Under the pieces are notes generated by a model, which ran no database searches, was not told the DNA's origin, and saw only the letters and a list, made by a program, of their open reading frames with translations. DNA of 64,000 nucleotides from Halorarum salinum. Lineage in GTDB: Archaea; Halobacteriota; Halobacteria; Halobacteriales; Haloferacaceae. The stretch covers positions 3,348,001 through 3,412,000 of the forward strand of contig NZ_CP058579.1 in assembly GCF_013402875.1 (NCBI RefSeq). The letters are read 5' to 3'. This document shows, piece by piece, positions 26,032 through 35,200 of the stretch. Numbering within the stretch: the stretch's first letter is position 1; each line of letters starts with the position of its first letter. The position numbers and the translations under genes are program-made.

Positions 26032-26271
26032 TCACGATTCCACGTCCTCGCCCGCGTCCCCGCCGTACCCCACCGCGTTCGCGGTCTCGACTGCCGCCAG
26101 CCCGTCCAGTTCGCAGAACTCGTCGACGGCCTCCTGCGGCAATCGGGCCCGATACGAATCGAACGGCAGTTCGGCCTCCACCTCGCCGCCGAGCGACTCG
26201 ACGGTCGCGGTCAGTTCCTCGGCCGAACGGTCGCCGAGCTCGACGACGAGCGTCACGTCCTCGCCGGCCAT
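26032..26271 (-). CDS. small haloarchaeal protein, possibly an I9-like fold
   Basis: 79 residues from ATG at 26271 (MAGEDVTLVVELGDRSAEEL). The strand-helix-strand-strand-helix-strand pattern (VTLVVELG, helix to ESLG, EVEAELPF, YRARLPQEAVDEFCELDGLAAVE) resembles the subtilisin propeptide/I9 inhibitor fold. There is no protease gene next to it. Starts further upstream (26286 or 26313) are possible. Function unknown. Confidence 0.55.
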   Translation of the reverse strand: MAGEDVTLVVELGDRSAEELTATVESLGGEVEAELPFDSYRARLPQEAVDEFCELDGLAAVETANAVGYGGDAGEDVES

Positions 26272-26415
26272 CGGGTCCTCGCGCATCCGGCGGACGGGGT
26301 GGGAGAGGTACACGCTAAGGGATGCGGGCGGGCGGTGAAATCGGTTGCGTCCGGCCGCGGACGGGGCCGGTCGGGAACGGGGCGATCGCGGACGGCCGGT
26401 CGACCCCGCCCGGGG

Positions 26416-27117
26416 TCAGATGGCCGCCTTCTCGTCGGCGCTCTCGTCGTCGACCACCCGGACCCTGTCCATCCCGGCGTACGTCGTGCCGAAGATGTAG
26501 GCCGCCATGACCGAGGCGTAGAAGCCGATGAACGCGCCGGCGACGGTTCCCAGGAGCGGGACCGCGTTCAGGAGCCCGGAGAGGACGCCCGCCCCGAGCA
26601 GCACCACGAACGCGTAACCGAACGCCGTGGCGTACGCGCGGTCGGCCAGCGTGGCGTAGATCTCCCCGAACGCGAACCCGGCCCCGAGACGGTCCTCCTC
26701 GACGTAGTTCAGGAGCGCGGCCGGGACGACGTACGCGGCCGCGAGGCCGAGGAGGGCGGCGACGAGGCCGCCGACGAGGAGGACGAGTCCGCCGGTGAGC
26801 GCGCCCGCGTCGCTGCCCGAGGCGAACCCCGCGAACCCGAAGGCGAACGCGGCCGCCATGACGACCCCGGGGACGAAACCGTACGCCAGGGTGACGACGA
26901 ACGCCTTCAGACCGTCGACGGCCAGGTCGCCCCAGTCGTCGAAGACCGGCGGGTCCTCGTCCCCGCGCATCGTCGCGCGCAGGACGCGCATCAGGTAGCC
27001 CAGCACGAGGAACGCCGGGACGAGCAGTAAGCCGAACAGGCCGAGCACACCGCCGATGACGACGGTACGGATCCAGTCCTCCGTGTCGCGGAGGTAATCG
27101 AACGCGTTTGTGAGCAT
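26416..27117 (-). CDS. DUF4013 family membrane protein
   Basis: 233 residues, MLTNAFDYLRDTEDWIRTVV followed by five or six hydrophobic segments (about 20-43, 70-95, 100-125, 155-185 and 190-215). The first 60 residues with LGYLMRVLRATMRGDEDPP are characteristic of DUF4013. Function of the family is not known. The gap upstream to 27336 holds only promoter-like AT-rich sequence. Confidence 0.8.
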   Translation of the reverse strand: MLTNAFDYLRDTEDWIRTVVIGGVLGLFGLLLVPAFLVLGYLMRVLRATMRGDEDPPVFDDWGDLAVDGLKAFVVTLAYGFVPGVVMAAAFAFGFAGFASGSDAGALTGGLVLLVGGLVAALLGLAAAYVVPAALLNYVEEDRLGAGFAFGEIYATLADRAYATAFGYAFVVLLGAGVLSGLLNAVPLLGTVAGAFIGFYASVMAAYIFGTTYAGMDRVRVVDDESADEKAAI

Positions 27118-27336
27118 GGTAGTGGAGACGGGGCCGGTCGACCCCGAGTTTCAGTTTCATGATACGAACGAACGGGGGATAAGCGTTTCTGCGGTATCAG
27201 GCCCTCTAGCCCGAAATATCCCGCCTCACGTCCGTCCGAGCCGCGTCCGGGTCGCAACCGGTTCCGGGTTCGGGTGACCGGCATGGGCGGTCATACGAAC
27301 CCGACAGTTACGTGCTCCCGGACCGTACGATGGGGC

Positions 27337-27672
27337 ATGACAGTCGTCGCGCTCTTGAGCGTCGCACCGGTCGTCGAGGGAAGCATGGCCGGCGAGGTGG
27401 CGAAGGCCGTCGCCGCGCTGGACGACTTCGACGTGGAGTACGAGACGAACCCGATGGGGACCGTGATCGAGGCCGACTCCGTCGAGGAACTGATGGCCGC
27501 GGCCACCGCCGCACACGAGGCGGTCGACGGCGACCGCGTCAGCACGGTCCTGAAGATCGACGACAAGCGGACGAGCGACTCGCCCGCGAGCGAGAAGGTA
27601 GAGGCCGTCGAGCGCGAACTCGGCCGACCGGCGCGAAGCGGCGGCGGGGACGGGGGAACCGACGGCGGCTGA
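27337..27672 (+). CDS. MTH1187/YkoF-type thiamine-binding family protein
   Basis: 111 residues from ATG at 27337 (MTVVALLSVAPVVEGSMAGE). The ferredoxin-like pattern with YETNPMGTVIEADSVEELMA is that of the DUF77/MTH1187 family, which binds thiamine-like ligands in related proteins. A glycine-rich tail of about 12 residues ends the chain. It is 54 bases upstream of mch, same strand. Confidence 0.8.
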   Translation: MTVVALLSVAPVVEGSMAGEVAKAVAALDDFDVEYETNPMGTVIEADSVEELMAAATAAHEAVDGDRVSTVLKIDDKRTSDSPASEKVEAVERELGRPARSGGGDGGTDGG

Positions 27673-27726
27673 CCTCGAACCCGCGAACTGGCAAACTCTT
27701 TCCGTCGAACCGCACAACCCACCCGC

Positions 27727-28662
27727 ATGGACAGCCTCAATCGCATGGCGGTCGAGCTCGTCGACGAGGCGCTGGACTTCGCCGACGAACTGAACCTCGC
27801 CGGCTACGAACTCGACTCCGGCGCGACGGTCGTCGACTTCGGCGTCCAGGCCGACGGCGGGCTGGAGGCGGGCATGCTGCTCGCCGAGATCCAGACGGCC
27901 GGCCTCGCGACGGTCCAGTCGCGGATGGGGCGCGTGGCGGGCGCACCCGTCCCACACGTCGAACTGACGACCGACCACCCCGGCGTCGCCCTGCTCTGCT
28001 CGCAGAAGGCGGGCTGGGAGCTCGACATGGAGGGGTTCGACGGCCTCGGCTCGGGGCCGGCCCGCGCGCTCGTCGGCGAGGAGCGGGAGTTCGAGGCGGT
28101 CGGCTACTACGACGAGTTCGACCTCACCGTGCTCTGCGTCGAGAGCACGACCCTGCCCGACGAGGCGGTCGCCGCCCACGTCGCCGAACGGGCCGACGTG
28201 AACGAATCCGCGGTGTTCCTCCCGACGTGCGCGATCGGCTCCACGGCGGGGAGCGTGACGACCGCCGCGCGCGCCGCGGAACTCGCCGTCTTCCGCCTGT
28301 TCGAGCTGGGATACGACCCGCGAGACGTGCTCTCGGTCGCCGGCTCCGCGCCGGTCGCGCCCGTGAGCTACGACGAGACGGAGGCGATGGGCCGGACGAA
28401 CGACGCGCTGGCGTACGGGGGAGAGGTCCACCTCACCGTCGCGGAGGAGTTCGACCGGTTCGACGAACTCCCCTCCAGCGCCGCCGACGAGCACGGCACC
28501 CCGTTCGCCGACATCTTCGCGGACGCCGACTACGACTTCTACGAGGTCGACGAGTCGGTGTTCGCGCCCGCCAGCGTCACCGTCGACGTCGCGGACGGGC
28601 CGACGTACGCGTTCGGCGAGACGCGCGAGGACCTGCTCGCCGAGTCGTTCGGCCTCGCGTAG
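27727..28662 (+). CDS. mch: methenyltetrahydromethanopterin cyclohydrolase
   Basis: 311 residues, full length. It interconverts methenyl- and formyl-pterin one-carbon carriers; in haloarchaea, which lack methanogenesis, it is thought to act on folate-type carriers. The start MDSLNRMAVELVDEALDFAD and AIGSTAGSVTTAARAAELAV are typical of the family. The next gene follows after 4 bases. Confidence 0.92.
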   Translation: MDSLNRMAVELVDEALDFADELNLAGYELDSGATVVDFGVQADGGLEAGMLLAEIQTAGLATVQSRMGRVAGAPVPHVELTTDHPGVALLCSQKAGWELDMEGFDGLGSGPARALVGEEREFEAVGYYDEFDLTVLCVESTTLPDEAVAAHVAERADVNESAVFLPTCAIGSTAGSVTTAARAAELAVFRLFELGYDPRDVLSVAGSAPVAPVSYDETEAMGRTNDALAYGGEVHLTVAEEFDRFDELPSSAADEHGTPFADIFADADYDFYEVDESVFAPASVTVDVADGPTYAFGETREDLLAESFGLA

Positions 28663-28666
28663 ACCG

Positions 28667-29182
28667 GTGAAGTTCAAGCTGGTCCCGGAGCCGCCGGCCG
28701 ACCGGGCGGTCGTGGCCGACCTGCAGGCCGCGGTCCCGCTCGTCCCCGGGAGCGAGGACGACTGCTGTGCACGGCTGATGGACCGCCGCGGCCTCCGCTC
28801 GCGGGACGTCGCCCGGACGTGGCTCACCTTCCTCCGGGCGCTGGGGCTCACAGAGGAGACCCCCTCCGGGTTCAAACGCGTCCGGACGTCGCCCACGCTC
28901 GACGGCCTTCGCCGGGGGTTCCTCGACGGCGTCTACGGCGCCGCCGAGGTCGCCGCGGCCCTCCGCGACGCCGGCGAAGGGGACCCTCTCTCCGTTCGGG
29001 AGGCGTTCGACGCGCTCCGGGACGACGTGCCGAACTGGGAGCGGAACCGGACCGACGACTGGGAGGACGTCTGGACCGAGCGGGCGGCGAGGACGCTCGA
29101 CTGGTTCGTCCTCCTCGACCTGGCGGAGCGGCGCGGCGACGGCTACGTCGCGACCGACGCGCTGGAGGCCCATCCGGAATGA
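28667..29182 (+). CDS. conserved haloarchaeal protein of unknown function
   Basis: 171 residues from a GTG start 4 bases after mch. The chain is mostly helical and may contain a winged-helix unit (about 70-115; GFLDGVYGAAEVAAALRDAG). The stop overlaps the start of the HAD hydrolase gene (ATGA), so the three genes mch, this and the hydrolase are likely one operon. No function can be assigned. Confidence 0.75.
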   Translation: MKFKLVPEPPADRAVVADLQAAVPLVPGSEDDCCARLMDRRGLRSRDVARTWLTFLRALGLTEETPSGFKRVRTSPTLDGLRRGFLDGVYGAAEVAAALRDAGEGDPLSVREAFDALRDDVPNWERNRTDDWEDVWTERAARTLDWFVLLDLAERRGDGYVATDALEAHPE

Positions 29183-29850
29183 ACCCGAGCGCGGTCACCT
29201 TCGACCTCGACGACACGCTCGTCGACTACCGGCGGTCGCCCGGCGAGGTGCTCGCCGTCGCGTTCGAGGCGGCCGGCGTCGACCCGCTGTTCCCGGTCGG
29301 GGCGTACTACGACCGCTTCGACGAGTTCAACGAGCGGACCGACTCGATGGCCGAACTCCGGGCGTCCTGTTTCGCCGCGCTGTCGGAGGAGCGCGGCCAC
29401 GATCCGGCGCTCGGGAGGCGGGTCGCCGACGCCTTCGCGGCGTCGCGCGACCACCGGAACGTCGCGTGGCGCCCGGGTGCCGAGTCGCTGCTGGACGCGC
29501 TGGAGGCCGCGGGGGTTCCGACCGGCGTCGTCACGAACGGGCCGCGGGACGCCCAGTCGGCGAAGGTGGAGGCGGTCGGGCTGGACGGGCGGGTCGACCC
29601 GATCGTCTTCGCCGGCCACGACACGGCCCCGAAGCCGGACCCCGAACCGTTCGAGCGGGCGCTCGAACGACTCGGCGTCGACCCGGAGCGAGCGGTCCAC
29701 GTCGGCGACTCCCGCCGGACCGACGTGGCCGGCGCATGCGCCGCCGGGATGGGAACCGTCTGGGTCGGCGAGGGGGACGACCACGACGCCGACCGGGGAG
29801 TCCGGTCGTTGGCCGAGCTGCGGCGAACGGGATGGCTCCCGGGAACCTGA
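29179..29850 (+). CDS. HAD-superfamily hydrolase
   Basis: 223 residues. Motif I FDLDDTLVD (8-16, nucleophile D9 and D11), motif II VVTNGP, motif III lysine in KPDPEPF and motif IV GDSRRTD are all present, with a helical cap after motif I as in phosphoglycolate phosphatase-like enzymes. It should remove phosphate from a small molecule; substrate unknown. Translationally coupled to the previous gene. Confidence 0.9.
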   Translation: MNPSAVTFDLDDTLVDYRRSPGEVLAVAFEAAGVDPLFPVGAYYDRFDEFNERTDSMAELRASCFAALSEERGHDPALGRRVADAFAASRDHRNVAWRPGAESLLDALEAAGVPTGVVTNGPRDAQSAKVEAVGLDGRVDPIVFAGHDTAPKPDPEPFERALERLGVDPERAVHVGDSRRTDVAGACAAGMGTVWVGEGDDHDADRGVRSLAELRRTGWLPGT

Positions 29851-29871
29851 AGGGGGGCCAGTAAGGCGATC

Positions 29872-31497
29872 CTACTCGTCGGCGAAGTTCACGTCGGTGA
29901 CGGTTCCGACTCCCTTGCTCCGCCCCTCGCGGAAGACGAACCGCTGGCCCTCCTCGACCAGATACGGCCGGAACTTGAACTCGACGGCCGTCTCGCCGGT
30001 GTCGCCCGGGAGGAGCCTCCCCCCCTCGGGCCGGAACTCCGCCGCCTCGCTGACGGTCTCGAGGTGGATGACCGGTTCGTACCCCTCCTGGATGCGGGTC
30101 GGGTGGTTGAGCACCATCACCTCGGCCTCGAACGAGCGGACCGGACGGGCGTCCGCGGAGCGCGGGACGAGCGCCATCCCGCGCTGGAGTTCCTCCTCGC
30201 GGACGCCCTTCAGCGCGATGCCGACGATGCGGCCCGCCTTGGCCCTGTCGACGCGGTGGTAGTGCATTTCGATGGATCGGACCTCCACCTCGCGGAAGGA
30301 GCCGTCCGCCATCGGACCGAGCAGGAGTTCGTCGCCCGCCTCCACCGTCCCGGCCTGGACGGTGCCCGAGGCGACGGCGCCGACGCCCTTCACGTCGTAG
30401 CTCCGGTCGACGTACATCCGGAACGCCGCGTCGGCGTCGCTCGTCCGCTTCGGGAGCGCCTCCAGCAGTTCGTCGAGTTCGTCGAGCCCCTCGCGGGTCA
30501 CCGCCGAGGTGCCGAACACGGGGACGACGCCGTCGCCGACCTCCTCGACGGCCGTCCGGACGCCGTGGCGCTCGGCCCGGAGCGGCGTCTGGCCGACGTC
30601 CCGCAGCATCGACTCCACCTCGCGTTCGACCTCGGCGGCGCGCTCGTCGGACACCGCGTCGACCTTCGTCACCGCGACGAGCGTGGGGAGGTCCATCGCG
30701 AGCAGGATGCCGAGGTGCTCGCGGGTGGTCTTCGTCGGCCCGTCGTCCGCGGCGACGACGAGCAGGCCGTAGTCGAGCTTCTGGCCCACCAGCCCCCGGA
30801 TGGTCGTCCGGAGCCAGGGCTCGTGGCCGACGGTGTCGACGAACGAGACGAGCCTGTCGGCCTCCTGGACGACGCGTGCCCGGTCGGACTTCCGGTGGGG
30901 GTTGTCCATCCGCACCTGTCCGTCGTCGTCGAAGCCGTAGACCGCGTACGAGAGGTCCGCGGACAGGCCGCGCTCGACCTCGTGGGGCTGGACGTCGAGG
31001 AACGAGCGGGTGCCGCCCTCGCCGTCGTCGGCCTCGCCCGTCACGAGCGAGCCGACGAGCGTCGACTTGCCGTGGTCGACGTGGCCCGCCGTGCCGACGA
31101 CGATGTGCTCGTCGTCGGTCTCCAGCATCGCGCCCTGGCGGATCGTCGCCAGCCCGACCAGCCCCTCCTCGTCGGCCGGCCCCCGGCCCGCGCTCCACGT
31201 CTCGACCTCGTGGATGTGTGCCTCCGCCTCCTCGGCGAGCAGCGAGAGCACGTCCATGCTCTCGGAGAACTCCTCGGGCGAGATGCCCGCGATGCCGCCG
31301 TCGTCGGTGACGCCGACGACGTACAGCGCCTCGCCGTCGCCCGAGAGGACGCGGTGGCGCAGTTGCGCGGCGAGACTCTCGAGGCGGCCGTCCGCGAGGT
31401 GGACCGCCCGCGTGAGGCGGGTCTTGAACTCGATGTACCCGCCCTCCTCCTCGCCACGCTCGATGGCCCGCTCGAGCGCGGCGCGGTCAGCGCTCAT
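29872..31497 (-). CDS. GTPBP1-like translational GTPase
   Basis: 541 residues. An N-terminal domain (1-130) precedes the G domain with G1 GTAGHVDHGKS (135-145), G3 DTVGHE (about 213) and G4 TKVD, then two EF-Tu-like beta-barrel domains (about 370-541). The order matches archaeal and eukaryotic GTPBP1/GTPBP2, EF-1alpha relatives linked to mRNA surveillance or ribosome rescue. The start at 31497 is supported by the TATA box 24 bases upstream. Confidence 0.85.
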   Translation of the reverse strand: MSADRAALERAIERGEEEGGYIEFKTRLTRAVHLADGRLESLAAQLRHRVLSGDGEALYVVGVTDDGGIAGISPEEFSESMDVLSLLAEEAEAHIHEVETWSAGRGPADEEGLVGLATIRQGAMLETDDEHIVVGTAGHVDHGKSTLVGSLVTGEADDGEGGTRSFLDVQPHEVERGLSADLSYAVYGFDDDGQVRMDNPHRKSDRARVVQEADRLVSFVDTVGHEPWLRTTIRGLVGQKLDYGLLVVAADDGPTKTTREHLGILLAMDLPTLVAVTKVDAVSDERAAEVEREVESMLRDVGQTPLRAERHGVRTAVEEVGDGVVPVFGTSAVTREGLDELDELLEALPKRTSDADAAFRMYVDRSYDVKGVGAVASGTVQAGTVEAGDELLLGPMADGSFREVEVRSIEMHYHRVDRAKAGRIVGIALKGVREEELQRGMALVPRSADARPVRSFEAEVMVLNHPTRIQEGYEPVIHLETVSEAAEFRPEGGRLLPGDTGETAVEFKFRPYLVEEGQRFVFREGRSKGVGTVTDVNFADE

Positions 31498-31520
31498 GCC
31501 CCCGGGTCGGCGTTCGGCAT

Positions 31521-31527
31521 GTATAAC
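31521..31527 (-). promoter_or_regulatory. TATA box of the GTPase gene
   Basis: GTTATAC on the minus strand, 24-30 bases ahead of the start at 31497, as expected for a leaderless transcript. Confidence 0.6.
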
Positions 31528-31595
31528 GTTTTTCACGGATCGAACTCCTCGGCGGCCAACTTGGCCACGTCCCGGGAGCACCGGCGGTTCCTGAG

Positions 31596-31736
31596 GTGAG
31601 CCGACCGGGACGCGTCGACGGACGGTCGCGTGGACCGGCGGGCGTGTCGGTCGACGTCCCCGGCGTCGGAGCGTTCGACGCCGAGGCGATCCCGATGGAC
31701 GTGGACCGTTATCGGTCGGCGTTCCGGGACGACTGA
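31596..31736 (+). pseudogene. possible gene remnant, 46 codons
   Basis: A frame opening with GTG and ending in TGA has a coding-like tail (FDAEAIPMDVDRYRSAFRDD) but low-complexity Arg/Gly in its first half. It looks like the 3' end of a larger protein whose body has been lost. Family not recognised. Confidence 0.3.
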
Positions 31737-31774
31737 CAACGAACGACGGCGGCCTCGACCGCGTTCCTTCGACC

Positions 31775-32227
31775 GTGACGTCGTCAGGAGTCCTCGGCCC
31801 TGAGGCCGCAGTTCTCCTGGTCACCGCGGTCGTCACAGCCGTCGCGGTGGCTGGACCGCCTACCGGGGCCGCGCGGGCCGGGGGCGACGTGGAGGCAGCG
31901 ACGATCGACTCGCTGCCGTCCCGGACGACCGTCGGCGTCTCCGTGAACGCGTCGGCCCCGCTCTCGAACGTCACGGTTCGGAAGGTGACCGTCCCGGGAT
32001 GGTTCTCCGGGACCGTCTACGAGGACGTCTCCCACGTCGTCGTCCGGGACGGCCTCGCGACCGGGAACGGCGGAGGTGACTACGTCCTCGGCTCGCGCGA
32101 CGTCCGCCTGGAGAACGTCACGTCCACCGACAACGCGGTGGCCGGCGTCCGCGTCGAGTACTCCGGCGGGACCGCGACGAACGCCTCGACGTTCGGATGG
32201 CCGATCGACGCGACCCGTAGTCGGTCG
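31775..32227 (+). pseudogene. truncated secreted beta-helix-like protein
   Basis: From a weak GTG start the frame encodes a signal-peptide-like segment (AAVLLVTAVVTAVAVAGPP, about residues 11-29) and then strand-turn repeats (DVSHVVVRDGLATGNGG, DVRLENVTSTDNAVAGVRVE) as in parallel beta-helix surface proteins. After about residue 150 the frame turns into the antisense of the convergent surface-protein gene. The gene seems truncated or frameshifted at its 3' end. Confidence 0.45.
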
Positions 32228-32278
32228 GCGGGCGCCGTGTGGGCGAACCCGACGCGCCGGTCGACGTGGACGCGCCGA

Positions 32279-35200
32279 TCAGCGCCGGTCCCGGCGCTTC
32301 GACGCGACGAGGGCCGCGATCCCGACGAGTCCGAACGGGAACGACGGCGACCACGCGACCGATCCGAGCGCCGAGGCCAGCGCGAACATTTCGTCCGGTT
32401 CCTCCGTCTCGGTCGGCGTCTCGGTCGGCGTGTCAGTCGGCGTCTCGGTCGGCGTGTCAGTCGGCGTCTCGGTCGGCGTGTCAGTCGGGGTTTCAGTCTC
32501 CGTCGGCGTCGGGGACTCGGTCTCCGTCGGCGTCGGCGTGTCAGTCGGCGTCTCCGTCTCGGTCGGCGTCGGCGTCTCCTCGACGCCAGTACCCTCGAGC
32601 GTCACCTCGACGACCTCGTCGTCCGGGTCGTTCGTTTCGATCCCGAGCGTCGCCGCATGGTCGCCCGCTTCGGTCGGGGCGAACTCGACCTCGACGGTCG
32701 CCTCCTCGTCGGCCGGGACGTCCGACGGGACGTCGCTCACGACCGAGAACGCGTCCGAGTCGTCCACGGCCGCCGACGTGACCGAGAGCGGCGAGGTGCC
32801 GTCGTTGGCGATCTCCACCGTCAGCGTCTCGTCCGACCCGACGTCGACCTCGTCGTACTCGAGGTCGGTCGGGTCGACCGCCACCTCGGGTTCGCCGGCC
32901 GGGGTGGGCGAGGCGGTTTCAGCGGGCGTCGAGGGGGACGTCGTCGTCGCGTTCGGCGTTCCGGTCACGTCGGGCGTCCCTGTCGAGTCTGGCGTTCCGA
33001 TGACGTCGGGCGTCCCCGTGACGCCTGGCGTCCCGATCACGTCGGGCGTTCCGGTCACGTTCGGCGTTCCGATCCCGCCCGGCGTCCCGATCACGTCCGC
33101 CTCGGGCGAGAGCGTCCGGTTCGTCGACTCGTTCCGGGCCCGTCGCTCGATCTCCTCCGCGGACGCGCCGGCGTCCGCCGCCTGCACCCCCTGCTGGGAG
33201 CCCGAGAACGCGGCGGCCTGCAGGTCCGTCGCGTTCGACCCGTTCGAGACGGACGCGTTCGCGGCGCCGCGCGAGGAGCCGGCGGCCGCCGACTCGACGG
33301 ACGCGGCGTCGATGCCGGGCGTCGCGGCCGAGGCGTTGATCGCCCCCTCGGAGGCGCCCGAGGCCGCCACCTCGATCAACGCCACGTCGTCCACGTCCGG
33401 GTCGACGGCGGCGACGCCGACCGTGCCGTTGGCCGACCCGCTCGCGGCCGCCCGAACGATCTCGGGGGTCAGGTTCCGGACGTCAACGCCCTCGACGCTG
33501 TTGGCCCCCTGTGCCGCCCCCGAGGCCGCGGCCTCGATCACGGCCGGGCTGACCTCCGTGACGACGTCCTGGACGAGCGGGTCGCGGACGAGGGACCCGG
33601 AGATGGCCCCTACAGAGGCGCCGGACGACGCCGCCTCGACGAACACCACGCGGCTCGGGAACTCCCGTGAGGGCGCGGTGCCCACCGAGCCCCTGGCCGA
33701 CCCTCTCGCAGCCGACTGGACGATCTCGGGGCTCACGTCGACGGTGACGTCGCCCAGTTCGACGACGCCGTTCGCCGATCCCCTCGCGGCCGCCTGGACG
33801 ATCTCCGGGGTGACGTCGACGGTGACGTCGCCGACGTCGATCGCGCCGTTGGCGGCGCCCTCCGCGGCGTTCTGGATCACCTCCGGGCTGATGTTGACCT
33901 CGATGTCGCCGATCTCGATCGCCCCGTCCGACGCGCCGTAGGCCGCCGACTGGACGATCTCGGGGCTGATGTTGACGTCGATGTCCCCGATGTCGAGCGA
34001 GCCCGTGACCGCGCCCTCCGCGGCGTTCTGGACGAGCGTCGGGTCGATGTCGACGTCGATGTCGCCGATCTCGACGTCCGCCCTGTCGGTCGCCCCGTTC
34101 GACGCGCCGTAGGCCGCCGACTGGACGATCCTCGGGCTGACGTCGACGTTCACGTCCCCGACGTTGATCGCGCCGCGCGCGGACCCCTCGGCGGCGTTCT
34201 GGACGATCTCGGGGTTCACCTCCACGTTCACGTCCCCGACGCTGACGGAACCGCGCGCGGCGCCCAGGGCGGCGTTCTGGACGACCTCCGGACTGACGTC
34301 GACGGTGACGTCCCCGACGCTGATCGACCCCTTCGCCGCGCCGCGGGCGGCCCGCTGGGTGAGCTCGGGGTTCACCTCCACGTTCACGTCACCGACGCTG
34401 ATCGACCCCTTCGCCGCACCGTGGGCCGCGTTCTGCACGAGTTCCGGACTCACGTCCACCTCCACGTCCCCCACGTCGATCGCGCCCTCGGCCGCGCCCC
34501 GCGCGGCGTCCTGGACGATCCGGGGGTTCACCTCGACCTCGACGTCGTCGATCTCGAGCGACCCTTTCGCCGCGCCGCGGGCCGCGTTCTGGACGAGCTC
34601 CGGGCTCACCTCGACCTCGACGTCGTCGATCCCGATCGCGCCGCGCGCGGACCCCCACGCGGCACGCTGGACGAGGGTGGGGGTCACGTCGACCGCCACG
34701 TCGTCGACGCTGATCGCGCCGCGCGCGGAGCCCTCGGCGGCGTTCTGGACGAGCTCCGGGCTCACGTCGACCGCCACCTCGTCTATCTCGACCGCCCCGT
34801 AGGCGGCACCGAACGCCGAGTTCTGGACGATCTCCGGGCTCACCTCCACCGCCACGTCGTCGACCTCGATCGATCCCTTCGCGGCGCCCTCGGCGGCGTT
34901 CTGCACGATCTCCGGGCTCACCTCCACCGCCACGTCGTCGACGCTGATCGCGCCGACGACGGCGCCGCTACACGCGGCACGGAGCCGGTCGTGGGACGCC
35001 CCGAGCGTGACCGCCCCGGGGACCCTCGCGCGGGTCATACTCTCCTCCCAGGAGCCGACGAGCGACCCGTAGGCCGCGCCCTCGCCGGCCGCCTCGATCT
35101 GCTCCACGGTCGCGTTCTCGTTCCCGTACAGCGGGTGCGTGATGTTCAGCCCCTCGAGGACGCCCCCGATCACCGCCCGACGCTGCGCCGGCGTCACGTC

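Noticed and set aside
32239-32781. Plus-strand frames opposite the surface-protein gene (long Ser/Val or Arg-rich proteins)
   Set aside because: They mirror the repetitive minus-strand gene; the repeats keep antisense frames open.
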